Assembly (NCBI GenBank): GCA_016779005.1
Contig: JADHOL010000018.1
Coordinates: 1-36,612 of the forward strand
Direction: 5' to 3'
From: Alphaproteobacteria bacterium
Lineage (GTDB): Bacteria > Pseudomonadota > Alphaproteobacteria > Puniceispirillales > Puniceispirillaceae
DNA: 36,612 bases
The notes under the pieces are model-generated. The model searched no databases, was not told the origin of the DNA, and saw only the letters and a list, made by a program, of their open reading frames with translations. Numbering within the stretch: the first letter of the stretch is position 1; each line of letters begins with the position of its first letter. This document shows positions 16,850 to 26,080 of the stretch, one piece after another. Position numbers and translations under genes: made by a program.

Positions 16850-18508
16850 TTAGCGTGCCGCTATCCTTGATAACGCTATATTTGCAATAATAACCGGTAT
16901 TAATCCGACAATCACAATACAAAGTGCAGGAAAGGCTGCTTGTTCCAGCATCTCATCCTTGGCAAATTGGTAAGTGATTGTTGCAAATGTCTCAAAATCT
17001 AATGGTCGCAATAACAATGTTAACGGCAACTCTTTCATAATATCCACAAAAAGAAGAAGCCCCCCTGCAAGTATAGAGGGCCAAAGATTGGGTAGAAGAA
17101 CAGCTCTTACCGAACTGGAAAAATTCTTACCCAATAGCTGGCCAGCAGACATCAGCTCACGCGGAATTTGCTCAAGTCCAGATGTCACAGCACCAAAACC
17201 AACAGCATTAAAGCGCACCAGATAGGCTATTATCAGCACAAGTAACGTGCCACTTACTATCGCCTCATCTGCCTGTATATAAAAAATCAGAAGAAATGAT
17301 TGAGACATCATCTCTAGCTGTGCTGAAAAATACAGCACGCCAATGGCGAGTATTGTCCCTGGAAAAGCATAGCCTGTTGCCGAAAGACCTGCAAAAAAAC
17401 GTCCTAATTTGTGAAGCCTGTAAAAACTGATAATCGCCAGAAACGCAGATATGATTATAATGAACAAAGCACTTAAGAGCGCAATCACAAGAGTGTTATT
17501 GAATGTCTGCTGGAGAAATCGGAGCGAGTCAAAATTGTTTGCCCGTATAATAAAGGAAAGCAATATTCCGACAGGTACAATAAATCCGATTACAATAGGA
17601 AGACTGCAAATTACAAAACAGACTAATTGCAATTTTGGCTCGAGGCTGATCCTCGGCATTCCCTTAAGACCAGGGGACTTATTTGAAAAAAGACGGTTAG
17701 AGCGTGCATAACGTTCGATAGCTAACAGCACTAAAATTAAAGCAAATGCAAAAATCGAAATTTGGGCAGCTGCAACAATATTATTCATTCCAAGCCAGAC
17801 ATTAAAAATCCCGAGTGTAAGCGTTTCTATTCCAAAATAATCAACTGTGCCAAAATCAGATACCACCTCCATTAAGACAAGAGATAGGCTGGCAATAATA
17901 GCAGGCCTTGCCAATGGCACAGCTACGCCTGAGAATAAAGGCTTATCTGTTATTTCAGCTGCTTCAAATAATGTTCTCGATATCTGCTGAAATGTGGTTC
18001 TGACAAAAATGTAAATATAAGGGTAGAGAACCGATGCCATCATTAAAATAGCGCCATAATGCGTTCTAATGTCAGGAAACCAATATTCCCTTGGTGTATT
18101 CCAGCCAAAAAGAGATCGCAGGTAAGTTTGAACAGGCCCTGCATATTCTAAAAAATCAGTGTAGGTATAGGCTATCAGATAGGCTGGAATAGCTGCTGGC
18201 AGAACCAGCATCCAGCTCAGTGTGCCTCTACCCCAAAATTCATATCTGGAAATTATCCAGCCAGAAGATACGCCAAAAATAGTGGCAACTAATCCAACAC
18301 CAACCATCAGAATAACTGTATTTAGGAAATATCTTGGGAGCACAGTTTGTTGAAGATGCGATAATAGCCCCTCATTATCCCCTAATGAGACAAGAATAAT
18401 ATTGAATATAGGCATTAAAATAAACAAACTACATAGAAGAGCTGATAGCTGCCAATAAATTGAGGCTGACTGTTTTTTACGTGGTCTGATATGAGTATAA
18501 TTGAACAT
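16850..18508 (-). CDS. Two-domain iron(III)-type ABC transporter permease (FbpB/SfuB-like)
   Basis: Fused inner-membrane permease with two binding-protein-dependent transport domains (552 residues, about twelve helices). The first docking loop is LFEAAEITDKPLFSGVAVPL and the second SAGQLLGKNFSSSVRAVLLP. The segments PAAIPAYLIAYTYTDFL, SDFGTVDYFGIETLT and KELPLTLLLRP are typical of FbpB/FutB ferric-ion permeases rather than ThiP. No binding-protein or ATPase gene is adjacent, so this subunit must work with partners encoded elsewhere. The 432 bases upstream contain a Fur-like palindrome, which supports an iron role. ATG 18508 has only a weak ribosome site. Confidence 0.87.
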   Translation of the reverse strand: MFNYTHIRPRKKQSASIYWQLSALLCSLFILMPIFNIILVSLGDNEGLLSHLQQTVLPRYFLNTVILMVGVGLVATIFGVSSGWIISRYEFWGRGTLSWMLVLPAAIPAYLIAYTYTDFLEYAGPVQTYLRSLFGWNTPREYWFPDIRTHYGAILMMASVLYPYIYIFVRTTFQQISRTLFEAAEITDKPLFSGVAVPLARPAIIASLSLVLMEVVSDFGTVDYFGIETLTLGIFNVWLGMNNIVAAAQISIFAFALILVLLAIERYARSNRLFSNKSPGLKGMPRISLEPKLQLVCFVICSLPIVIGFIVPVGILLSFIIRANNFDSLRFLQQTFNNTLVIALLSALFIIIISAFLAIISFYRLHKLGRFFAGLSATGYAFPGTILAIGVLYFSAQLEMMSQSFLLIFYIQADEAIVSGTLLVLIIAYLVRFNAVGFGAVTSGLEQIPRELMSAGQLLGKNFSSSVRAVLLPNLWPSILAGGLLLFVDIMKELPLTLLLRPLDFETFATITYQFAKDEMLEQAAFPALCIVIVGLIPVIIANIALSRIAAR

Positions 18509-18940
18509 CTAAGTGCCGTTAAATTTGGTCTTTTATCTGCTTTATCGATTAATTCGCAAAGCATTTCGGTTGTACCGTAACACCCTTGAGCTTCTTCTGT
18601 GGCGCTAGCTTATATCCTGCTTATATTCAGCGTTATCTAAAATAGAGTATTAGAAACAAACGAACGGTGATGACCTTAATGAGTATAAAAAATGTCATAC
18701 CTATCCTTTAAAAAACCCTAATCGAAATTTAAACAATAATTAAGCTTACCCATGCCATAGCTAAGAATGATTTTCAATATCATTCTGGTATCACAATTTT
18801 GTTTATCTGAATGTAAAAAAAGGACTTGATAGTAAAGGCTTGTTGATTGAGTCAGATGCCAGAATATTGTACCTTGTGAAACAAATCCACTTTACGGTTA
18901 TTTTTAGCTAATTCCAAATCATTGAAAGAACTGAGCTAAT
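18509..18940. other. 432-base divergent intergenic region between the iron permease and ppk
   Basis: Contains no frame that looks like a gene. It holds the promoters of the permease gene (minus) and of ppk (plus), and a Fur-like palindrome at 18764-18786. A possible ppk promoter is TTGATT (18843-18848), a 16-base spacer and TATTGT (18865-18870); each hexamer matches consensus at four of six positions, so it is tentative. I looked for a Pho box and for tRNA or riboswitch folds and found none that convinces. Confidence 0.6.
18764..18786. promoter_or_regulatory. Fur-like operator palindrome
   Basis: Eight-base arms AGAATGAT and ATCATTCT separated by seven bases. The core 18768-18782 matches the 7-1-7 Fur consensus TGATAATNATTATCA at 11 of 14 defined positions. 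It lies 259 bases before the iron-permease start and 158 bases before ppk. Regulation of the permease by Fur (or another iron regulator such as Irr) is inference from the match and the gene's likely role. Confidence 0.45.
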
Positions 18941-21052
18941 ATGAGTAGCATTCCAACAACAAAACCTCTTCTCAATCATAACGACAAAGATGATATTTTT
19001 TTTGACCGTGAACTAAGCTGGCTGGCATTCAATGAGCGTGTGTTAGCAAACTCTTTTGACACCACCCTTCCATTGGGTGAGCGTTTGGGCTTTGTTTCAA
19101 TAGCTGCCAATAATCTTGATGAATTTTATATGGTTCGGCTTGCTGGCTTGTATCAACTAAAAACCCGTGGATTTACAACACTACCTGAACAAAACATATC
19201 TATTGATCATCTCATTCTACAAATTACTGAAAGAGCAAAACAATTAGAAACCACCCAGCGTGAACAGCTCAGCGCTTTATTAAAAGAATGTACTAAAATG
19301 GGCGTGTCTCTAATTGAAGAAACAGATTTATCTCATGGCGATATTAAATGGCTCAAAAATTGGTATGAGACGAACATACTCCCGTTACTTGCACCCACCA
19401 CCCTTGATCCCTCGCACCCATTTCCATTTATTCAGAATAAAGGTAAATGCGTGTTTTTTGAATTACGTTCAGCAACCGGCGAGATAATAAAATCGGTAAT
19501 TTTGATCCCAGAGAATATACTGCGTTTTGTTAAACTCCCAAGCGAAGAAATTCGGATCGTATGCATCGAGACTGTGATTAAAATATTTATTAATATCATT
19601 TATCCACATCATTCCATTAAGAGCTCTGGCATATTTCGATTACTTCGGGACTCTGAGATTGAGATTGATGACGAAGCTGACGATTTAATTCGGCAATTTG
19701 AAACCGCCCTTCGTGCAAGAAGACTTGGAAATAGTGTAAGCTTGACTGTCTCAGACGGATTATCAAGTGATGCTGTTAAATTTTTTAGTCAGGAGATGCG
19801 TTTGCGCGAAAGCCAGATAACCATTGCATCTGGGCATATAGGCATTACTGATTTTTCTAAATTTCTAAGCTTTCTTGATTCATCTCTTTTTTTTACGCCT
19901 TATGAGGCCCGTTTTCCGCAACGTATTCTAGATTTTAAAGGCGATTGTTTTGCTGCTATCCGCAATAAAGATATTATTATTCAACATCCCTATGAAAGTT
20001 TCGATGTTGTTCTGCGATTTTTGCAACAAGCCGCAGCAGACCCACAAGTATTAACGGTGCGCCAGACATTATATCGAACCTCTGCTGACTCTCCTATTGT
20101 AAAAGCACTTGTTACCGCTGCTGAAAATGGCAAAAATGTATCCGCACTTATTGAAATTAAAGCACGTTTTGACGAGGAGAATAACATTCAACTTGCAGGA
20201 CGGCTTGAGCGCGCAGGCGTTCAGGTTGCCTATGGTCTTGCAAATATGAAAATCCACGCAAAATTATCTCTGATAACACGCCTTGAGGCAGAACAGCTGG
20301 TATCTTACGCTCATTTCGGAACTGGTAATTATCACCCTGTAACAGCCAAAATCTATACTGACTTTTCTTATTTTACGTGCAACCCAGACCTTTGCCGCGA
20401 TGCATGGCATATTTTTAATTATCTAACTAGCCATGTTAAGCCGCATAAGTTTGAGAAGGTCATTATCTCACCATTTTTTTCAGCAAATTGGTTGGAAACA
20501 CATATAGATTCTGAAATTAAGGCCGCAAAAGCAGGAAAGCCCGCTGGTATTTGGATTAAGGCAAATTCAATTGTTGATAAAAATATAATCGAAAAATTAT
20601 ATGACGCCTCTCAGGCAGGGGTTAAAATCCGGCTTATTATTCGCGGAATTTGTTGCCTGCGACCAAAGGTTAAAGGCTTGTCGGATAATATTGAGGTTAC
20701 CTCCATTATTGGCAGGTTTCTGGAACATTCCAGAGTATATGTTTTCGCAAATGGCGGTGAATTTCTATCTGATAAGAATATCGTGGTAATGGCATCCGCT
20801 GATTTAATGCCGCGCAATCTGCATCGACGTGTTGAGGCTTTTATACCGCTTGAAAATAAAACAGTTAGAGCGCAAGTTTTAAAACAGGTAATGGTTGCAT
20901 TATTGCAAGATACGAGTAACTGCTGGGAGCTTCAATCAGATGGACGATATAAAAAGCGCGACGAAGCTGGAGTTGGTTTTTCATCACATACCTATTTTAT
21001 GCAGAATCCAAGCTTGTCTGGATTAGGCAGTCTTGCCGTTATAGACAAATAA
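18941..21052 (+). CDS. ppk: Polyphosphate kinase 1
   Basis: Reversibly polymerises the gamma-phosphate of ATP into inorganic polyphosphate; membrane-associated, cytoplasmic face. The protein is 703 residues, normal for PPK1. The N-terminal domain begins FFDRELSWLAFNERVL, and the head domain follows with FYMVRLAGL. The autophosphorylated histidine is His458 in AHFGTGNYHP (His435 in E. coli). The second conserved histidine is His596 in FLEHSRVYVF. The metal- and ATP-binding SADLMPRNLHRRVE follows. Only 14 bases separate it from ppx, so the two form an operon with opposing activities. Confidence 0.97.
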   Translation: MSSIPTTKPLLNHNDKDDIFFDRELSWLAFNERVLANSFDTTLPLGERLGFVSIAANNLDEFYMVRLAGLYQLKTRGFTTLPEQNISIDHLILQITERAKQLETTQREQLSALLKECTKMGVSLIEETDLSHGDIKWLKNWYETNILPLLAPTTLDPSHPFPFIQNKGKCVFFELRSATGEIIKSVILIPENILRFVKLPSEEIRIVCIETVIKIFINIIYPHHSIKSSGIFRLLRDSEIEIDDEADDLIRQFETALRARRLGNSVSLTVSDGLSSDAVKFFSQEMRLRESQITIASGHIGITDFSKFLSFLDSSLFFTPYEARFPQRILDFKGDCFAAIRNKDIIIQHPYESFDVVLRFLQQAAADPQVLTVRQTLYRTSADSPIVKALVTAAENGKNVSALIEIKARFDEENNIQLAGRLERAGVQVAYGLANMKIHAKLSLITRLEAEQLVSYAHFGTGNYHPVTAKIYTDFSYFTCNPDLCRDAWHIFNYLTSHVKPHKFEKVIISPFFSANWLETHIDSEIKAAKAGKPAGIWIKANSIVDKNIIEKLYDASQAGVKIRLIIRGICCLRPKVKGLSDNIEVTSIIGRFLEHSRVYVFANGGEFLSDKNIVVMASADLMPRNLHRRVEAFIPLENKTVRAQVLKQVMVALLQDTSNCWELQSDGRYKKRDEAGVGFSSHTYFMQNPSLSGLGSLAVIDK

Positions 21053-21066
21053 TGGATTATAGCTGA

Positions 21067-22560
21067 ATGTCAAAAGCTTCATTGGTTCCTGCTAATTTAT
21101 CAAATCATATCGCGGTTATTGATATTGGATCAAACTCTATCAGGCTGGTGATTTTTAAAACCATGGGCCGCTTTCCGTTTCCTCTTTTCAATGAGAGGGT
21201 AACGTGCCGACTAGGAGAGGGGCTTGAAAACAGTAATAATCTTCAACCAAAGAGAATTGCGGAAGCCTTGGAAACATTACAAAGGTTTTCTTCTATCCTA
21301 CAATCACTTCCCAATTTGTCGGTAAAAATTGTTGCAACGGCTGCTGCAAGGCGCGCCCATAATGCTGATACATTTCTAAAGCCTGCACAAGAAATACTTA
21401 ATCACAAAATTCAGGTGCTAGAACAACAAGAAGAAGCCTATCTGGTGTCTATCGGGCTCTTATCTAACTTTGATGTTCGTGATGGGCTTATTGCAGATCT
21501 TGGGGGCGGCAGCCTTGAACTTGTATATGTAAAAAATCGGGAACTCATTCATTCTACAAGCCTCAATGTTGGGCATTTGAGCATCAAGCCTATTTCTGAG
21601 ATATTCGATATGATGCAGAAAATCGACTGGCTACAAAAAGCACGCGGATTAGATTTGTTCGGGGTAGGCGGCAGTTTCCGAGCGCTGGGTTCTGCATATA
21701 TTCATAAAACCAGATACCCGCTTGGTATGTTGCATGCGCTTACCATGTCGAAAATGGCAACTAAGTCGCTATTGAACCAAATTCGCTCTGAGCCACCTGA
21801 TTTAGAGGGCGTTCCTGAAGGGCGTCGGTCAACTATGCCAAAAGCGTCTGAGATAATTTCCTGTCTGTTAAAGGCCTCCAAAGCGAATAATCTGGTGATA
21901 AGTGGAACCAGTATCCGAGATGGGCTTATTGCAACTGAAATTTCAGAACAACCAGACTTGTCCCATTATCGCAAAAAAGACCCTCTACATATTGCCTGCT
22001 CAGAGATTGCAACCCACAGATTGCGGTTTTCATCCGTAAATAAGAGGCTATATAAATTCATCAAGCCTTGTATTGAAATAGGCTCTAACTATATGGGCGA
22101 GCTTAATACCAAGCGTCTGGTAAAGGCCGCATGCTTGCTTTCGGAATATTGCTGGGATGAAGAGCCGTCAATGCGTGCGGTTCTTGCCTATGAGAAGATA
22201 AATGCACTTCCTATTTATAGCCTGTCTCATCCAGAGCGTATGTGGATTTCACTAACCATATTTTATCGGTATAATGGTGTTAAATCTATTACAGAAAAGC
22301 CTCGCTCATCTGAATTTATCCTATCAAAAACGCAACAGCAATATGCGCGCTTTATAGGGCTTGGCTTGCGGTTTGGGTTGAATTTCAGTGCAGGGATAAA
22401 TGCTAATTTAAAATTTTTAGAATTAAGTATTAACAAAACAACACTAACCTGTGAAATCGCCGCCCAAGCATCTAACTTATTCACATCTCAAAATCGGCAA
22501 CGCTTAAAAAGCTTTGGAAATACAGTGTCTCTTAATACGCAAGTCTCTTACAATCACTAA
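21067..22560 (+). CDS. ppx: Exopolyphosphatase (Ppx/GppA family)
   Basis: Releases phosphate from the ends of polyphosphate chains, or hydrolyses pppGpp in GppA-type members. The ASKHA-fold N-terminal domain has IAVIDIGSNSIRLVIF (phosphate loop 1) and GLIADLGGGSLELVYV (phosphate loop 2). The protein has 497 residues; the C-terminal half, from about residue 310, is the helical HD-like domain, as in alphaproteobacterial Ppx. ATG 21067 lies 14 bases after the ppk stop with no separate promoter apparent. The operon position favours a polyphosphate role over pppGpp hydrolysis. It ends 60 bases before the convergent glycosyltransferase gene. Confidence 0.94.
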   Translation: MSKASLVPANLSNHIAVIDIGSNSIRLVIFKTMGRFPFPLFNERVTCRLGEGLENSNNLQPKRIAEALETLQRFSSILQSLPNLSVKIVATAAARRAHNADTFLKPAQEILNHKIQVLEQQEEAYLVSIGLLSNFDVRDGLIADLGGGSLELVYVKNRELIHSTSLNVGHLSIKPISEIFDMMQKIDWLQKARGLDLFGVGGSFRALGSAYIHKTRYPLGMLHALTMSKMATKSLLNQIRSEPPDLEGVPEGRRSTMPKASEIISCLLKASKANNLVISGTSIRDGLIATEISEQPDLSHYRKKDPLHIACSEIATHRLRFSSVNKRLYKFIKPCIEIGSNYMGELNTKRLVKAACLLSEYCWDEEPSMRAVLAYEKINALPIYSLSHPERMWISLTIFYRYNGVKSITEKPRSSEFILSKTQQQYARFIGLGLRFGLNFSAGINANLKFLELSINKTTLTCEIAAQASNLFTSQNRQRLKSFGNTVSLNTQVSYNH

Positions 22561-22561
22561 C

Positions 22562-22599
22562 ATTCGTGACTGGTATTCGTGACTAATATTGCGGCTGGT
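22562..22599. repeat. Imperfect 13-base tandem repeat in the ppx/glycosyltransferase gap
   Basis: ATTCGTGACTGGT (22562-22574) is followed directly by ATTCGTGACTAAT (22575-22587) and a degenerate third copy, ATTGCGGCTGGT (22588-22599). It lies immediately after the ppx stop in the convergent gap. There is no hairpin or T-run, so it is not a standard terminator. Confidence 0.55.
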
Positions 22600-22620
22600 A
22601 TTACAGTAACGCATGCAAGT

Positions 22621-23613
22621 TTAGATTTCTGCCTGATGCTTAAGAAACATCCGCGTTGCTTCCTCCCATGAGTAACTTTCTGCATGGGCTCTTGCTACTT
22701 TGCGCGGAATTTTCAATGCTTCCTGCACCGCATGAGCAAGGTTTTCTGACAGCAGGCCAGCTTTACTATTGCCAATGACATCTATCGGCGCAGCAGCCGG
22801 AAAGGCCGCAACTGGTACCCCACAGGCCATAGCTTCTAGCAACACAAGGCCAAAAGTATCTGTGCGGCTGGGAAACACAAAAACATCTGCTTGATTATAA
22901 ATTTCTGGCAGCTCGTTTTTACTTTTCTCTCCGAGGAAAGTTACTTCTGGATATGCCATTTTAAGTTTTGATAATAACGGTCCTGCTCCAACCACTATTT
23001 TTCTTCCCGCTAATTCTATGCTTAAAAAGGCTTCGATATTTTTTTCAACAGCTATTCTCCCAACATAAAGATATATCGGCTCTTTATTATGTTTGCGATT
23101 GGAAAAGGGCGTGAAAATGTGTGTTTCCACACCTCTTGGCCAATAAACTGGATTTGCTATTCGGTAGTATTTCAATTCCTCAATAATAGACGCTGTTGGT
23201 GCAAGGACTGCTTCTGAGTATTTATGAAACCAGCGCAAAAATGCATAGCTAATCGAAATAGGAAGGCCCGTTCGTGCTTTTACATAATCAGGAAACTTTG
23301 TATGAAAGGCTGTTGTAAATTTTAATTTGTTTTTTACAGCATAATTTCTAGTTGCAATACCAAGCGGTCCCTCTGTTGCAATATGAATAGCATCAAAATC
23401 CTGCTTTTCTAAAAAATCTTTAACGCCTTTTTTGGGAAAAATAGATAATCGAATTTCTGGATATGTAGGGCATGGAACTGTCCTGAATTTTTCAGGCGTC
23501 AACATTATAACCTGATGACCAAGCGCCTCAAGACAGGTTGTTGTGCAAGAAATAGTGTTTACCACTCCATTAATTTGAGGATACCAAGCATCCGAGACCA
23601 CAAGAATTTTCAT
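22621..23613 (-). CDS. GT4-type glycosyltransferase
   Basis: Predicted retaining glycosyltransferase of the GT-B fold, 330 residues. The N-terminal strand is MKILVVSDAWYPQINGVVNT, followed by HIATEGPLGIATRNYAV and TTAFHTKFPDYVKAR. The C-terminal donor domain has YLYVGRIAVEKNIEAFL and the EX7E-like PSRTDTFGLVLLEAMACGVP. This pattern is shared by enzymes that glycosylate diacylglycerol or phosphatidylinositol. In alphaproteobacteria such enzymes include glycolipid synthases used under phosphate shortage, so the closeness to ppk/ppx is suggestive, but there is no plcP-like gene and the acceptor is not established. It lies on the opposite strand to ppx and ends 60 bases from it. A start at ATG 23613 is natural for the fold. 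Confidence 0.87.
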   Translation of the reverse strand: MKILVVSDAWYPQINGVVNTISCTTTCLEALGHQVIMLTPEKFRTVPCPTYPEIRLSIFPKKGVKDFLEKQDFDAIHIATEGPLGIATRNYAVKNKLKFTTAFHTKFPDYVKARTGLPISISYAFLRWFHKYSEAVLAPTASIIEELKYYRIANPVYWPRGVETHIFTPFSNRKHNKEPIYLYVGRIAVEKNIEAFLSIELAGRKIVVGAGPLLSKLKMAYPEVTFLGEKSKNELPEIYNQADVFVFPSRTDTFGLVLLEAMACGVPVAAFPAAAPIDVIGNSKAGLLSENLAHAVQEALKIPRKVARAHAESYSWEEATRMFLKHQAEI

Positions 23614-23722
23614 TTAATATATCCGTTGTGTTCATTTACCTAATGAGATTAATTACTTAGTAACTGCTATTTTGAGTTGGTGTTAAACACATCGATGACC
23701 ATATTGTTTGATCAGCGTTAAA

Positions 23723-24670
23723 TCAAGAGATTGTGCGCGGTGATCTGACAATAATGATGATACCAGCGACCATAATCAGAATGATGCCGGTAATTTCACT
23801 CAATCCAAGCACCGTTGACCAGAGTACCCATCCCCAAAAAGCCGCAAAAATCAAAAACCCATACTCATAAACAGCCAGAAAACTAGCATCTACTTGTTGA
23901 TAAGCCATTGTTAAAAAGGCAAGCGCAACAACTGTCAGAATTGATTGTATTATAATCCAGCCCAAAAAAGCGAGGCTTACTGGCTGCCAGCCTGTTGTAA
24001 AATAGGACATATCAGAGATGTTTGAGCCGCTAACTGGGAAGAGCCATAAAAATGTTGTGATAATCGCTCCAATAATACCAATAGCTGATAGATACCCTAA
24101 TGTTAGTCCAAGTGGTGATTCATCCTTGCAAAAATGGCGCGTGCTAAGAGATGCCATGGCATAAAACATCCCAGCAAATAGGGGGATAATCTGAAGTAAC
24201 CGAAATTGTGAGAAGTCAGGCTGGAGTAAAATATAAACTCCAATACTGCCGATTGCCACTGCGAGAACTCGAAAAATTCCAATTTTTAATCGGAAAATAA
24301 AAACAGAGAAGATTAATACAAATATGGGGGAAGAGAAAAGGCCAGCACCTGCTTCTGCTACTGAAAGAAAAGAAAGCCCCCCAAAATAGCAAATCATGGC
24401 GCCACTCAAAAATACCGAGCGCATCAACACAAATAATGGTTTCTTTGGCCTTAGATCATGTCCAATCATTTTTGCAAAACTAATAACAATTACCACTGTG
24501 ACTAAGCTTCGGATAGCATGAAACTGCCAGATGCCTGATTGATCAGTAACAATTAAAACAAGATTGTCAGATAACCCAAGTAAAAATACCCCTGATAGCA
24601 CCAATACACCAGCTCGCAGCGAATCTGGCAATAATGTTATCTGGTTATGGAGGCGTGCTAAAAAAGTCAA
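23723..24670 (-). CDS. EamA/DMT-superfamily transporter
   Basis: Ten-helix inner-membrane transporter of the drug/metabolite family, usually exporting amino acids or related metabolites; the substrate is unknown. The 315 residues consist of two EamA repeats (first half with FHAIRSLVTVVIV and GLSFLSVAEAGAGLFSSPIF; second half with VALAFLTMAYQQVDASFLAV). The start is TTG at 24670, overlapping the stop of the upstream DUF4864 gene by four bases (TTGA). The first ATG in frame would remove part of the fold, so TTG is preferred. It is the last gene of the metZ-led run and the third DMT gene in it. Confidence 0.87.
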   Translation of the reverse strand: MTFLARLHNQITLLPDSLRAGVLVLSGVFLLGLSDNLVLIVTDQSGIWQFHAIRSLVTVVIVISFAKMIGHDLRPKKPLFVLMRSVFLSGAMICYFGGLSFLSVAEAGAGLFSSPIFVLIFSVFIFRLKIGIFRVLAVAIGSIGVYILLQPDFSQFRLLQIIPLFAGMFYAMASLSTRHFCKDESPLGLTLGYLSAIGIIGAIITTFLWLFPVSGSNISDMSYFTTGWQPVSLAFLGWIIIQSILTVVALAFLTMAYQQVDASFLAVYEYGFLIFAAFWGWVLWSTVLGLSEITGIILIMVAGIIIIVRSPRTIS

Positions 24671-25137
24671 CTAGCGCGACTTAACTGACGGGGTGATGAT
24701 ACCATTGTTGTCATCCAAAATCCTGCCTGCTCGCCCTCAAGCACCTTTTCTACAGCCCAGAAATAATCGTACGAAACGCCATCGCTTGTGACGATTGATA
24801 CCACAAACTGGCTTTCGATAGCCGTTTCAGTCACCGTTTTAATAGAGTAGCTACGCAAATCAAGCAATGGTGCATAAGCAGGCATCTCGAACAGGGTCCT
24901 GAAACGCGCTAATGGGCCAGTGGCACGCTTGTTAAAAGGGTGTGCAAATACCCATACCTGTTCTATTCCTTGATCTGGATCGCCTGATTGTAGCCCCAGC
25001 AGCTGAATCTCAATAACCTCCAATGGTGTATAGTCGGCAGCAGGAACAATCAAACTCTCAGCAGATGCTTGCCTTGCTAATATAATAGTCATTAAAAGCG
25101 TTGCCATGCCCAAAAATCTTATAATTTTATTACTCAT
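24667..25137 (-). CDS. Exported DUF4864 protein
   Basis: Function unknown. The 156 residues start with a signal peptide or signal anchor (hydrophobic MATLLMTIILARQASAES, with a likely cleavage at QASA). The rest matches the DUF4864 pattern as I remember it: PLEVIEIQLLGLQ, a DPDQGIEQVWVFAHPFN block, TGPLARFRTLF, then strands ending FWAVEKVLEGEQAGFWMTTM. The fold resembles small NTF2-like proteins, but that is inference. It lies 46 bases after one DMT transporter gene and overlaps the next by four bases, so it is probably produced together with them. A periplasmic helper or sensor role is possible; there is no catalytic motif. Confidence 0.75.
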   Translation of the reverse strand: MSNKIIRFLGMATLLMTIILARQASAESLIVPAADYTPLEVIEIQLLGLQSGDPDQGIEQVWVFAHPFNKRATGPLARFRTLFEMPAYAPLLDLRSYSIKTVTETAIESQFVVSIVTSDGVSYDYFWAVEKVLEGEQAGFWMTTMVSSPRQLSRAS

Positions 25138-25183
25138 CTTTTAACTATCTCACTTAAACATTTAATAAAAATTAAAACCAAAT

Positions 25184-26077
25184 TTAACCCTCTTTTTGTG
25201 CAAGCCCCAACCGTAATCCAAATACAACCAAAACAAAGCCAATAAGGTGATAGATTTGCAATGGCTCCCCTAATATCACTATAGCTAATATGACCGAAGC
25301 AATTGGCAACCAGTAAAAAAATAATCCAGTTCGGGTCGCTCCAAGTGTTAAAACAGCCGAAGTATAAAATTTATACGCCAAAAGGGCAGGTCCAATTATA
25401 ATATAGCTTAGACCAAGAATAGGACCAATAGTGAGGTTCATTCGATAACCTGCCTGATATTCCAGTAATTGCAATGGTAATAACTCTAATGCACCGATAA
25501 CAAATAACACCCATAGGAATGACCACTGATTTACCTGTTTTGGAGAATAGCGAATAAGCAGTGAGAAAATACCATATACAAAAATAGCTCCCACCATTAT
25601 CAAATCCCCAAAATTAAATGATAAATGTAGCAGATTTACCAAATTTGCTTTTATCAGAACTACTCCTACACCAATAGTTGCTACCATCATGCCTAGCATC
25701 TGGGTGCGTGTTATTTTTTCCTTAAAAACAAGCCATTCCAACAAGCATAAAACAATGGGAAGCGTGGTTTGCAACAAGCCTACATTACTAACTGTTGTAT
25801 AGTTAAGCGCCCAATATTGCAGAGTATTATAAGCCCCTATACCAGTAGTTCCAATCCAAAAAACAGGCCATCTATAAGTCCAAATTATTGGCAAATCACG
25901 CTTTAGGGGAGGTCTAAAAATTATCAGAATCACAAAAGAAGCAATTACCCATCGCCAAAACGCGTGCTGTAATGGGGGTAAATCATCTGCAAACATGCGT
26001 GCGGTAATAGAATTACCAGCCCAGAATGTCATGGTAAGGAATAAATAAATATAAGCGGTTTTATCTGATACACGCAT
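25184..26077 (-). CDS. EamA/DMT-superfamily transporter
   Basis: Predicted ten-helix metabolite exporter, 297 residues, two EamA domains. The first domain has FWAGNSITARMFADDLPPLQ and FWRWVIASFVILIIF, the usual family N-terminus. The conserved YWALNYTTVSNVGLLQTTLP corresponds to the helix 3-4 region. The second domain ends in YHLIGFVLVVFGLRLG. It starts three bases after the stop of the preceding DMT gene, which is also 297 residues long. The two are divergent in sequence, so they are not a recent tandem duplication. They could act as separate exporters or as partners; family members normally work alone or as homodimers. The substrate is unknown. Confidence 0.88.
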   Translation of the reverse strand: MRVSDKTAYIYLFLTMTFWAGNSITARMFADDLPPLQHAFWRWVIASFVILIIFRPPLKRDLPIIWTYRWPVFWIGTTGIGAYNTLQYWALNYTTVSNVGLLQTTLPIVLCLLEWLVFKEKITRTQMLGMMVATIGVGVVLIKANLVNLLHLSFNFGDLIMVGAIFVYGIFSLLIRYSPKQVNQWSFLWVLFVIGALELLPLQLLEYQAGYRMNLTIGPILGLSYIIIGPALLAYKFYTSAVLTLGATRTGLFFYWLPIASVILAIVILGEPLQIYHLIGFVLVVFGLRLGLAQKEG

Positions 26078-26080
26078 TTT

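Noticed and set aside
19599-19607. Perfect DnaA box TTATCCACA
   Set aside because: It is isolated inside the ppk coding sequence, with no other boxes or AT-rich unwinding region around it, so it is likely chance rather than oriC.
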